Shown here: piece by piece, positions 41,401 to 52,175 of the stretch | Layout of the letters: each line of letters starts with the position of its first letter | Numbering within the stretch: the stretch's first letter is position 1 | NCBI GenBank assembly: GCA_949130495.1 | Contig: OX422208.1 | Span: 690,695,702-690,759,701 of the forward strand | Direction of reading: 5' to 3' | DNA length: 64,000 nucleotides | DNA from: Sambucus nigra | Taxonomy: Eukaryota; Streptophyta; Magnoliopsida; Dipsacales; Adoxaceae | The notes under the pieces: generated by a model | Seen by the model: the letters and a program-made list of their open reading frames with translations, nothing else | Databases searched by the model: none | What the model was told of the DNA's origin: nothing | Translations under genes and position numbers: made by a program

Positions 41401-41903
41401 TGAAGTCCTGAAGAAGTAAGGCTTATGAAAGTCTTTTAGAGAGAGAAAACATGAGATTTAATCACTTGAAGGTGTGAAAAATGAGTATGGATGATCCCTT
41501 TTTATAGGAGGAAAAGGGGCACGCCGATATGCAGCACCCTGGCCATGTTGACTGATAGAGTATTTTGCCCTTCCTAAATGACCAAGGGTTCGTGACCTAT
41601 GATAATAGGAACTTCCCCAGACATGTCTATCAATTGTCCTCTCCATATTTCATCCTCTATATTTCCAAAAATTCCTATAAATCCTAGAAAAATGTAGAAC
41701 ATTATTTTCCCCTAAAAAATAATTTTTGAAGCGTGAAACCCGTTACAAACGATCAAGAATCCTTAACTAGAATAGAGAAAAACTTTTACCATTAGCATTT
41801 TCCCTAGAAGAAAATAAAACTCAACACATTACCCAGAGGAACCAAAGGTGTGCCTACACTAAAACCCTTTTACGCTTTCCCCAGCGAAGCTATTAATCGT
41901 AAA

Positions 41904-42755
41904 CCACAACTTTAGGTCCTCAAAATTGACCTTGGACCGCAAAATTGGTCATCACCACTTTAGGTCCTCATAATTGACCTCAGCCCACAGAATTGTTTGT
42001 CATAACATTAGGTCCTTAGAATTGACCTCAACCCACATAATTTGTCATCATAACTTTAGGTCTTCAAAATTGACCTCGACCCACAAAATTGGTCCTCACA
42101 ACTTTAGGGCCTTAGAAATTACATCGACCCATTAAATTGGTCGTCACAACATTAGGTCCTCGAAGTTGACCTCGTCTCGTAGAATTATTCATCATAACTT
42201 TATGTCCTCGAAATTTACCCCAGCCCGCAGAATTGGTCATCATAACTCAAGGTCCTCATAATTGACCTCGACCTATAGAATCGATCGTTACAAATCAAGG
42301 TCCTCATAATTGACATGTACCCGTAGAATCGATCATCGCATCTTTAGATCCTTAGAACTCACCTCATTCGAAGAATTGGTCGTTACAGCTCAAGGTCCTC
42401 AAAATGGACCTCGACCCACATAATTGGTCATCGTAGTTCTAGGTCCTAAAAATTGACCTCAACCCGCATAATTGCTCGTTATAACTTTAGGTCCTCAGAA
42501 TTGACCTCAGTCTGCAGAATTTGTCATCACAACTTTAGGTCCTTGTAATTGACATTGTTTCGCATAATTAGTCATCACAAGTTTAGGTCCTCAGAATTGA
42601 CCTCAACCCATAGAATCTGTTACACCTCCTTAGGTACTCAGAATTGACATTGGCCCGCAAAATTGGTTGCCATTCTTTAGGTTCACATAATTGACCTTGA
42701 CTCTCTGAATCGGTCACCCTCATCCTTTAGGTCCATATAATTGATCTAAAAATCC
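41904..42755 (+). repeat. 48-bp minisatellite, about 17.5 copies, in the Tat-1 3' untranslated region
   Basis: Consecutive units follow the pattern cataactttaggtcctcaga / attgacctcgacccgcagaa / ttggtcat (48 bp), with 5-15 differences each. At least 17 full units can be counted between 41,904 and 42,755, ending shortly before the 3' LTR. Units near 42,240-42,300 and 42,390 share an 'actcaaggtcctc' variant, suggesting local amplification of subtypes. Tandem repeats just upstream of the 3' LTR are a known habit of Tat-lineage elements and can seed satellite DNA. Confidence 0.93.
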
Positions 42756-42819
42756 ATTTCCTAAGCGTTAATGTGTTGTCTATCATTCGATGACCTTCAC
42801 TTGTTCCAAGCTCACTCAT

Positions 42820-44847
42820 TGAGGGGCTCCATAGACCCTCTTTACTAGGATCCCCCTTAAGAACCTCCTTAGCTCCATAAAACTCATCGCTTCATCATAA
42901 ACCCAAGTTCATACTCCTAGTACTGATCTGGAGGCCATCAGGAGCTCCCGAGTCCCGTTTGACTCTGGTCAACTCTCCAACCTGAGTGCTCAATGAATAT
43001 TTTAATGGCACTGAATCCCCTTTCTAATGATATGTACCGTGTATGAATTGGCCTCACGATCTGCATGAGTGACTCATTTTTACTCAAAACACCAATCTAG
43101 AAGCCACCGAGCGCTATCGAGCCCTGTTTGACTCTGGTCTACTCTGAAACCTGAGTGAAGATTAATAAATCCTCAAAGGTACCTTAATCTCCTTACCAAA
43201 AGTGTATCATATGCATGAATTGACTTTACAATTCATACAAATGATCCATTTTACTTTAAAGGGTCTTTGAGAACTTCCGACCCTCGTTTGACCTTGCTAA
43301 TCTCTCATAACCAAATAAAGCTCAATGAATCTTTGAAGGAAACTGAATTCCCTTTGCAATAGTATACCATATGCACGAATTGGCATAAAAGTTAGAACAA
43401 ATGATTCATCTTCCTTCAAAAAACTCATGTCCAGAGACCATCGAGCACTTTCGAGCCCCATTTGACTTCATCCAACTCGAGAGTGTCTCAATGGATTCTT
43501 AAAGGTCTCTGAATATCCTTTTTAATGGTCTCCCTATGCGTTGTTCGGACTTACATTTTAGGGTCATTTTTTTTTAAAACCATTTCTAACTACCTATAGG
43601 CACCCCAGATATCCTTCCTATAGGCAGGGTGTACTTTTACTTTCCTAGTAAGGAAGTCCTTATGCCGATAGGCCGGTGAGGGCCATGCCGATTGGAAACA
43701 CCCTTGACCCTATAAAAATGGGCAATAACCTCAGTTTGAGGGGGACACTTGAGACTCCTCTCAAATGATTAGGGAATATTCTCTTCATAATCAGAGCCTT
43801 TTTCATTCCCAAAAAGCCAACTTTCCCACGTTCTCTTACTTCACCTCCTTACCTTATTTGGTAATTGACCTCACTTCTCTCCATCACTTACATACCACTT
43901 TAAAATCATCACACTGTCATTCCAAATTTAGAAACATGCATTTATAAGGAGGTCTATCTCTCAACCTATTTCTCTAGTCTATTAATTTTAGTATTATTCA
44001 TCTTTTTTCTATTTTGTGCTTTTGTTTCATTATCTCACATCGACTAATCTCTACCTTTTATTTGTCGTATTTCACATAACCTAAGTACAAAAAGTGGGTT
44101 TATTCGTAAACTCCAAAAGAGGGATTTCCTTTTTTACACTTTCACTCTTAAAACACATTTTCTTCACATACACATAACCGGAGTCCCATGTTTGGATTTA
44201 TGGATTCAACCCCACCACTATCTTAGTTTTTAATGACATGGACTTTGATGCCCCTTAGGCGACATAGGCATCTTGATCCAATTTCGAGATTCGAGTCATT
44301 CCCTTTTCATGTCTATATATTTATTTATATATCTTATTCATAATTTTTTAGTTTTATACTCCTACATACTTGTGTCTCATCCAACATGCGTATTCGCTCT
44401 TTCGTAACGATTTGTGATTCGACTAACAGTTACATCATACTTTTTTATCAATTATTTTCAGGAACACTCCTATGGATGAATTCACTCCATTCATTCTGTG
44501 ACGCGAGTTGGACGATGACATTCTACCAATTGTTTATATTATACACATATGTACACATGTCACGGAGTCCCAAATAAGAATATTAACATTATCCCATGAG
44601 AGACTGAAAGGATAGAATTGTTTCATAACACCTTCCCATTCCGTAACTTACTCCTCGAACCTTCGAATTATTTGGTTTCTTGTGAATCATTTTGACCCCA
44701 ATGTCGTTCTCTTGAGTCGGTGACATTCTTTTGCCTATTTTGGTCGAAATAGATTAGCAACTCCGTCTCTTATCATCATTTCCTACCTGATGACGGACAA
44801 CACCGTATTTTCACACACAAGAGGGTATCCAACCCCGAATGGCCACA
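42820..44847 (+). repeat. Tat-1 3' LTR
   Basis: About 2.03 kb, homologous to the 5' LTR in the same order. It is preceded by a purine-rich gaggggc that may be part of the polypurine tract, so its start is uncertain by about 10 bp. It shows the same set of about 165-bp subrepeats (starts near 42,931, 43,102, 43,260, 43,436) and retains a TATA-like ctataaaaatgg at 43,711-43,722. It ends ...ggccaca like the 5' LTR. Confidence 0.85.
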
Positions 44848-44945
44848 TAACCTATTGAGAGAAATAAATAAAAATAAGATAAAGGCAAATAGGCAACCCT
44901 AGAAAAGCACGAAACTATAAATCAACACGATAACTTAGTGTACCT

Positions 44946-44957
44946 TCTCTGATACCA
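44946..44957 (-). promoter_or_regulatory. Copia primer-binding site (initiator tRNA-Met type), minus strand
   Basis: Minus strand reads TGGTATCAGAGA, 11 of 12 bases of the common tRNA-iMet primer-binding site TGGTATCAGAGC, three bases after the end of the family C LTR (which ends in CA at 44,961). This fixes the orientation of the copia element as minus. Confidence 0.8.
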
Positions 44958-44960
44958 ATT

Positions 44961-45895
44961 TGAAAATGCTATAGTGCCCTAGGGTTTATATTAGGAGTAT
45001 CAAACACACATAAAATTTTTACTTTTTCAATTTACCTCTTCACCAATTAAATCAAAGTGTTGTTTAAACAATATATTGATTTTAATCTTAACTTAAGAAT
45101 GCATCTAGGATATAGAAGAAGAATAAAATAAAAAGCCTCAACATAATGATGTGCGAGGAAAACTCACAATTGGAAAAACCTCAGACGTTTCAGTCACATG
45201 AGTCCATTACAATATATCTATATTACAAGAATAACTTAGAATTTTCTCACAGACTCGATCCCTTAACGTCTTCACACGCTTCCTCATTCCATGCCACCTT
45301 AATCTTTGTCACCTCTAGACGCCTTCTAATGGAGAAAAAATGTAGGCACTTTCCCATGTCTCGGTATCTAAACAATATTACTTATCTCGTGACCAGTCCA
45401 GCTATTACATAATACAAACACAATCTACACCACTCAAAATACTCTCAACAAGAATAGAAAACAACAATGGTACAACATACAAGAGATCTGAAACAAACAT
45501 AAGCATGTGAAGCTTGGATCTCAAAATCTTATGCGTAAATTAGGGTTTGGGAGGCTTTCCATTTGAATCTAAAATTCATTTTTTCAAAAAATCTTAATGC
45601 AAACTGATGTTAGACCTAAGTATCTACAGAAAGCATGAATTTTGGGAGGACATTTTCGAATGAGAAACACACGTTCCTTCGAATGACTATAACAATCTTG
45701 TTCGAATAGAAATAAGGTATTTTGAATGACATAGCTATTCTATTTTGAACGGAGATAAAATGAGCTTTGAATGAGATTCTTTTGCCAAACATACAAATAT
45801 TATGTGAAGGTCGTCTGAAGATCATTTGAATGGATTGTATAAAATAAACGTGTTCGAATGACTTTTAGACATTAGTTTGAACACTATTAAACCGC
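44961..45895 (-). mobile_element. Copia LTR, family C copy 2 (5' LTR, truncated)
   Basis: Same family and orientation as 18,798-20,310, followed on the minus strand by the PBS at 44,957-44,946 and about 100 bp of leader up to the Tat-1 3' LTR. Homology to copy 1 stops near 45,895, so the outer U3 end (about 0.5 kb) is lost. With copy 1 and the gag fragment it forms one minus-strand element now separated by Tat-1. Confidence 0.72.
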
Positions 45896-46043
45896 CTCTT
45901 CCTTGTATACATCTGCTATAGAAACTAAATAAAAGGAACACTATTAAAACCTTATACCCATTTTCTTACCAACCCATTAACTCCTCAAGAAACTGCTTCC
46001 CTCGGGTGAGTTCATATCCATAGTTTTTATCAAACATTTGTGT

Positions 46044-46264
46044 ATATGAAGTACAAAGAACCAAGTCTTTGCGCCCAGTGGTATAAGGCTGCCAATGGGG
46101 CAGTCTTGGGGGGAGGATTTGATTTGGTCCCCAACTCGATCCCCGACACGGTCAATATAATGCCTGGCCAGCGAAAGCCACGAATCGCGAACGTAAATTA
46201 GTTGATGTGGGATTAAAGCTGGCCCGAACACCACATGGTATGATACCAAAAAAAATATGAAGTA
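46044..46264 (+). mobile_element. tRNA-derived SINE with 10-bp target-site duplication
   Basis: The 201-bp body, 46,054-46,254, is flanked by perfect direct repeats atatgaagta (46,044-46,053 and 46,255-46,264). Near the 5' end is a pol III box A-like tggtataaggc (46,078-46,088), and about 54 bp on a box B-like actcgatccc (near 46,133). The 3' end is A-rich (ccaaaaaaaa). No open frame of note. Box A-B spacing, length, A-tail and duplication all fit a SINE. I do not assign a named family. It keeps exact duplications, so it is relatively young. Confidence 0.8.
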
Positions 46265-46920
46265 TATATATATATATATAAAGTATATGGCCAAAGGTAG
46301 GAGATGAAGTGGGTTAAGGAGTAGAAATATTTTTATGACATGACATTTTTAAGTGTTAAAACAACTAAACGATTTATCTAGTACTTGGTCTAGGAAATTG
46401 GAAATGATTTCCATATACCAAACTAGACACACGAGTAGTCCGGGTGTAATTTAGGGGTCATCAGGATGGGTTTCGAGTCATCCAAAGTTTGGCCTACACT
46501 GGACGTAACAAAGTGACAGCTTTGTCAAGCCATGTTTGGACTAATTTTTGACAAGCTTCGAATAGTAAAAAATATTATCCGAGCTAACCAACATGTTGCT
46601 CGAACCTTGGATAACACTAACGGGTGGGGCACACCTGCGCAAACTTATCGAGGTGGTGTTGAAAGTCTCAAAACTTCGACAAAAATAACTAAGTTTATGA
46701 AAATCAAATTTTTGGGCTATGTTTAGGCTCATTTTTAATAGGTTTCGGGTGCTGGACAAATTATTCTGACTTCATTGACTTTGAATCAAGCTATCCAAAA
46801 GTCAATATTTATGTTCGGTGGCGCGTTCAAATTAACCAAGATGTGCTTTTTACTCCATGAATGTTGTGTGTATAAAAAAGTTATTTTTAATAAATTAAAA
46901 TTAGTATTTTTTTTCATAAA
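46265..46920. other. Unassigned DNA
   Basis: Begins in a short (AT)n run after the SINE. No gene, RNA or transposon domain seen. Confidence 0.45.
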
Positions 46921-46924
46921 ATGC

Positions 46925-46964
<40 letters not shown>

Positions 46965-46965
46965 T
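46921..46965. repeat. (AT)n(AC)n microsatellite
   Basis: An (AT) run followed directly by an (AC) run, ending at cactagggtatgcccg. The CTAG next to the microsatellite resembles a Helitron end on the minus strand but no proof exists (see findings). Confidence 0.9.
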
Positions 46966-47570
46966 AGGGTATGCCCGTTCCTGAAGGCACGATTGTAAAG
47001 TTACCTCCATTATTCGTACTTGTACTTGCAACACAACGACACCACATAACACCCCAACAAACAACCCTCACCTAAACATAAAATTGAACCAAGGTATTGA
47101 ATGTACACACTTCCAAGACTAAATGAAGAAGATTGTGATTATCAATGTGACCTCTCAACTGAACATATGCACATTTATAACCAATCAACATATAAGAAAT
47201 TATAAATAAAGGGAACCGACCCAATGAAAATTTTCATTTAAGTGATCACACTTTTGGTCACGACATGCCATGCGATACAATGTTGTTACGTTCCTACATC
47301 TCGAACCAATTAAAATAATTATATACAATGTATTTATTTTTTTAACATGATTATATACAAAATAAAAGGCAGACTTCTTAATGGTGAACTTTACCACACT
47401 TTCTTAGTATCATTAAAAATATGTTGATAACAAAAACGCCTACACATTGTCGTCTAATGTTGAATCGTGTCGGACAAAAAAAAAAGCCCCAAAATATATT
47501 GATTTGAGAAGGCAAAACAAAAAAAAATCTGAATGACATCATCCAAAAAAGGCCCCCAAAAAGATAAATA

Positions 47571-47572
<2 letters not shown>
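46966..47572. other. Unassigned DNA between two microsatellites
   Basis: No domain seen. It is bounded on both sides by AT-containing microsatellites. Confidence 0.45.

Positions 47573-47640
<68 letters not shown>
47573..47640. repeat. (AT)n(GT)n microsatellite
   Basis: About 35 bp of AT dinucleotides followed by about 30 bp of GT dinucleotides; it abuts the CPN60-beta exon fragment. Confidence 0.95.
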
Positions 47641-47641
<1 letters not shown>

Positions 47642-47707
47642 CCCAATCTCGTAGTTGTTCCAAGCACTAACTGCGGCCACGTCTACTAGTTCACTGTCCT
47701 CCACCTG
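47641..47707 (-). pseudogene. Exon fragment of plastid chaperonin-60 beta subunit gene
   Basis: Minus strand: a pyrimidine-rich stretch and TTGCAG acceptor (CAG at 47,707-47,705) followed by 64 bp encoding VEDSELVDVAAVSA-W-NNYEIG. This matches the conserved '[27 protein letters not shown]' segment of the plant RuBisCO-binding chaperonin beta subunit, with Gly changed to Trp. The exon is cut off by the adjacent microsatellite after 21 codons. The retained intron acceptor shows it is a genomic copy, not a retrocopy. Nothing else of the gene was found in the window. Confidence 0.75.
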
Positions 47708-47921
47708 CAATTCAATTTTTTTTGCAAGAATATCAAAATTCCAATTTATAATTTCGCATAGCAAATTGAACTCAAATAAGGAGATCTAAGTTCACACTTC
47801 CAGCAGTAATAGGATAGTAATAGTACTTTCCAATACTTAAAAGAGTAAAAAGTAACTTCTTCAAATTGCAGCAATGTGAAGAAAAGAGCTCAAAATAGAA
47901 TGAAGACACCCACTTTTTTCT

Positions 47922-48359
47922 TCACTTCCTAGTAGGGATCTTGGTGACGTGCTTGACTGACTTGGAAACTTTGGGACTCCTGCTAACAACACTAAGCCTT
48001 GCAAGTGATGCCTTTTTCAAATCCAGTCTATAGTAGTTATCTGCAACATGATTTTGTGTAGTCTTAGCCATCTTAGGAAACTCCTTTTTCATAAAAGACT
48101 TATAAAGAAAAGCAGCAGGCTTGTTCTGCATCTTTGTCTTCATCGTAGACAACAAAATTGACGAATCCTTTCCCGTGGGATGAATTGTAACTGTCTTAGT
48201 GTTTGCTAGCCTTGAGTGCTTGTAGGAGCTGAGATTGTAGATATTGTTACTCTCTTTGCTGAAACGAACAGTGGAGGTTCCATTGCAAAATTCTTTGACC
48301 AAAAAGGAGTTGTTATTTTTCACTATCTCCTAAATCAATGGACCTAGAATTGTTGTCAT
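47922..48359 (-). pseudogene. Ribosomal protein eL28 (RPL28) intronless pseudogene
   Basis: Minus strand, ATG at 48,359 to stop at 47,924-47,922, 145 codons and one in-frame stop: codon 10 is TAG (48,332-48,330), where the family has Trp (QLIWEIVKNN). The rest is open and close to plant eL28 throughout: [76 protein letters not shown]. The C-terminus is divergent. Length is normal for the family (about 143). Plant RPL28 genes normally have introns, so the continuous frame suggests a retrocopy. No poly(A) or duplication was identified. A TATAG|GTG upstream of the ATG could be a splice acceptor, so part of a larger transcript is possible. Confidence 0.85.
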
Positions 48360-51300
48360 TTTTCACCTATAACAACTGTGTAACAAAGCGCATATGTATG
48401 AGTTAGGGTTTAGGTCTTCGACTCGCAATTCAATTTTTTCAGTAAATTTCAACAAATATATAATACCTGATGAGAAAGTGTTAAAATACTTGATGAGAAA
48501 ACGTGGCTATACTTCACTGATTTACACCCTATTCTTTTATTTTAACGGTAAAACCATGTCATTTCCTTGAGAAAAAATCATATTTGCTCTTGCGAATAAT
48601 TTAAGAGGTTTTTTTACATTTCTAACATGCAAACAATTTAACATTGGGTTAGATCCTCTTATATCCCAACATAAAATAATCCACATGAGTGTGAAATGTG
48701 GACGTGGTAAAATCTGATTGAGAAAAATAGGCAACATATAAAATAGAAGACATTTAGAAAAAATGTAAACTCTATAAAACCAAAAACATAGAAACTATCA
48801 TAGTTGAGTAAGAAAATAACAGTAGGTTAGTGTCTTAAATAGACTTTCAGGTATATGAGGATTTAGAAATCAGATAGATATGCAAAAAAAACATGGTTTG
48901 TACATGTAAACAATAGATTCAAAAATATATAAGGCTTCACAATAAAAAAAAAAAAAAGAATAATTCTTCACACCCACACGGGACACCATTTTGTGGACAT
49001 GAACACATGAGACACACACTGATCAAGCGCTCACTTATAACATGGAACACATCTCCAATGTGTTTAGACAGTAATGTAGATGTATTCTTTAGAAGTAAGC
49101 CTACTGCTTGCATTTTTGTAGATTCAGCCAAAAGTGAATTTTTAATAACAATAAAATGATGGTAAACAATGTGAAAACATAACTGAATGCATTCAAATAA
49201 GTGCTAATTTGTTAATGAAAGTAAGAAAACAAAAAATACTTCTATAGATTCAACCAAAAATTAATTTTAAATTTTTTAATAACAATATAATGAAGGTAAA
49301 TTGCTAATACTTCTATAGATTCAGACCAATCGGAACATGAAAAACATAAAAAATAAAAAAATAACTATCTTAAATACTTACAAAGTAAATCGGGGTTGTC
49401 AAAGTGTAGACGGTGCAGTAAATCAGGCCAATTAGAGATGCAAAAGTGTTAATCGGAGCTGGCGAAGTGTTAATCAGGGCTGCCATTGGAGCAGTAAATC
49501 AGGGGCTGCCAAAATAATTGTCTAAATATTGGTTACAAAAACAACACAAAAGTACAACTCTCTACCAACTAAATACAAATTATCTTTGCAAAAAGGCTTT
49601 ACTTTTCTTAAAAAAAAGTCAATCAGTAATCTGTAAAAGGAGTATATGCAAAAAAGAAAGTAAAATAGACAACCTAAGACCTGCTGCAATCGGAATCGAC
49701 TTTGACCGAGCCTTGAATCGACTCCGACAACCATTCCCGTTGTGTTCCCCTCTCGTAGATCAAAGCATCAGGCCTATAATAGTGCTACTAATTATCACTG
49801 AAAAGACTTGGTTTCTAAAGACTCGGAACAATAGTGATGTGTCAAATGATCGAGGCTTGGATTTGCTGACCCGAAGCAAGGTTCACATATACACCCACCA
49901 CAACAGATCTGACCGAGATCAATCCGACCAAAAGCTAGTGACCGAATGATCAAAACCTTAAATATGAAGGTCCGACATCCATCCCAACAGGCCTGGATTC
50001 CACAAATCATTCCACGCTGGTGAAAGAAATAGTAAATAAAAAATATCATCATCTCCAAAACAAACATGATGAAAACACTACTCTCAAATTTAGAATTAGA
50101 ATCTAAAGTTTGAGCTAAATATACATTTTATATGTAAAATCTGAGCGAACAAAAAACTAAGTATGCAAAAGATACACTAAAATTTAGAAAATATACACTA
50201 AATATGTAATCCCAAACTTCAGAGGATATTACCTATAATTTATGAGTTGAACAATGGGAATTTTCGTGCAGAATGAGCGCTGTAAAATAATGTCCATGAT
50301 GTCCAGCCAAGCACTGCTTTAATCCATTTAGCCAATTAACAATTAAAAGTGCTAACTCGAGAAAATAAATTTGAACTTGTCATCCACGAAATGAAACAAA
50401 GTAAATATTCAAAACAAATGTTGATGACACCCACAAACCTAAGTATAAAAGGCCTTACTTCACCAAAAAGTGAGTGAGATGTAATGTTTTGGGCGGTCAA
50501 TCATTACGGAAAGGCAAAAGAACCCTATCAGCAACCACAATACACGAAATCCAAATATATACAAACATATATGGTTGGACTGTTTTATGGAAAAATATTA
50601 GTCATGTTTCTCCATATGCTTTAATGTTTATTAGAATTTCATGTTCAGCGAGATCAAAAGAGAATGCAAGTGAAGTACAAAATAAATGATAGAAAGAAAA
50701 GAAGACAGCGCAAACAACCACAAAACAGAATATCTCTGTCCTTACCAATAAGGTTATAAAGTTTTGATGTCCTTACTAATAAGGTTATAAATTCGTGAAG
50801 CTGTTAGAGTGAATAGTAGTTTAAAAGGAGGTTTGTGACCGTATATGAAATCTACCACATGTTGAGAAGATATTGTAGCATAAATGATACTCCTAAATAC
50901 CAAAAGATGCCTGCAACCATATAACAAAAGTTTCAAACTGACAAACATAAAAACTCCACAATAATAATTGATTCTTGAAATGAGTATTGAAATACCTCAC
51001 TATCCTGATACTTCCATCCAAACCAAGTTACTACACATTGCTAATTGATTACTGAAATGAGAATCCAAATAAATCACAGGAACATTTTCAAAAGGACCAT
51101 AATTACTGAGGCTACTCATATACATCTGTGTAGTTGGGATAAGCTCTATAGTTTCAATTACAACAATTAATATCTTATTAGGGTTTAAAGGAGAGAGAGT
51201 ACCTGATTATGGTTTTGGAGAGTCAGCTCTGCAAATTTGAACCATAAAAATCTACATCAGACACAAAATGGGGAAAATCAAACAACAAAAATATATGACT

Positions 51301-51560
51301 GTGATTAGAGTACACAAACACCAAAACAAAATTAATTAGGTCCACAAACAAATAATATAAATGTTATTACCCGTTATGAATAGAGATGACATCCCCTCCC
51401 CACCACAAATAATAGGACCCGTTAATTAGAACCAAAAATCCACAAAATCTATTGGAAGAGATAGAGGGAGAGAGAGAGAAGTTTTACCTTATGGATCCGC
51501 AAAAAAAAATGTAAAAAAAAATTGAATCTCCATATATAAATGAATCTAAAAATAAATGCA
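48360..51560. other. Mostly unassigned DNA with splice-like signals on the minus strand
   Basis: No recognisable protein domain. Short repeats include three copies of 'ttctatagattca-accaa' with following sequence (49,117; 49,242; 49,311), degenerate units around 'agtaaatcaggggctgcc' (49,385-49,510), and a duplicated gtccttac-aataaggttataaa (50,738 and 50,769). On the minus strand some stretches are flanked by AG and GT as small exons would be (for example 51,231-51,206). The frame 49,131-48,937 contains LSKHIGDVFHVISERLISVC but resembles no family I can name. Confidence 0.4.
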
Positions 51561-51570
51561 AAAACGATTG

Positions 51571-51850
51571 TCAAAAACCATGATTCTCAATTCTAAAAAA
51601 AAATACAAATTCGTGTAATAGATGGAGGAGTGTGCATAGGTTTGTTGGGGGGGGGGGGGGGAGGAAGGGCGGTGGCTTATGGAGAGGAAGGAGTGCGGCG
51701 GAGAGGAGGATGAGGTGAAGGAGGCGCAAAGAGGTAGAGGGAGTGCGGTGGAATCGATGGGTAAGGTTTGAAACCCTAGACTTCTCGTGGAGAGAGGAGA
51801 GAGTGAACAAATAGAACATAAAGTGAAACGAATGGGGTTTAGACAAATGA
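51571..51850 (-). other. Possible 5' leader region of a minus-strand transcript
   Basis: Read on the minus strand this is CT-rich and contains CTCTCTCC and CTAGGGTTTC, which is common in plant 5' untranslated leaders. It also holds a 15-base C tract (G15 at 51,647-51,661 on the plus strand). No coding identity. It is suggestive only. Confidence 0.35.
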
Positions 51851-52043
51851 GTGTAGGGGAGAAAGTAGGGGTAGGACTATTCTATCCTTGATTTTGAATT
51901 TTGAACAAAAGTAAAAATAAATTGGAGGGTGTAAAAAGAGGGGGGAGCGAAAATTTGGAAGGGCAAAATAGGAATTGCCAAAAAAATTCATCTCGATGAC
52001 ATCATTGTTCTATCTTATGACATACATAAGTTTCTTACTTTAT

Positions 52044-52102
<59 letters not shown>

Positions 52103-52175
52103 GGGGGTCAAAGGTGAACACGTGTGTGACATGCATATTTTTTAATAAGCACACCCCCTCCCTCTTAACCCGTCT

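Larger units (their letters stand above)
22724..44847 (+). mobile_element. Large Tat/Ogre-lineage Ty3/gypsy retrotransposon (Tat-1)
   Basis: A nearly complete but dead element of about 22.1 kb, or 18 kb without later insertions. In order: 5' LTR (to 24,772), PBS (24,774-24,790), leader, gag (about 26,280-27,860), protease, RT-RNase H, second RNase H, integrase (to about 34,905), antisense accessory region (38,100-41,650), a 48-bp minisatellite (41,904-42,755) and 3' LTR (42,820-44,847). The second RNase H between the first and the integrase, the large size and the 3' untranslated tandem repeats are hallmarks of the Tat lineage. LTRs are strongly diverged and all coding regions carry many stops. 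A solo LTR and a LINE interrupt it. Five-base flanks (tagta / taacc) do not match. Confidence 0.9.

Noticed and set aside
41904..42755. Regular repeats of about 48 bp resembling a CRISPR array
   Set aside because: There are no conserved repeats separated by unique spacers; the whole 48-bp unit repeats head to tail, and the context is a plant retrotransposon.
46054..46254. A functional tRNA gene
   Set aside because: Only box A and box B-like stretches are present; no cloverleaf arms or anticodon stem can be drawn, and the A-tail and duplication indicate a SINE.
46786..47064. Frames reading dipeptide repeats (VCVCV, IYIYIY, THTHTH)
   Set aside because: These are translations of AC, AT and GT microsatellites, not proteins.
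49518..49949. 143-codon plus-strand frame
   Set aside because: No recognisable domain and no supporting context; the region shows repeats and minus-strand signals instead.
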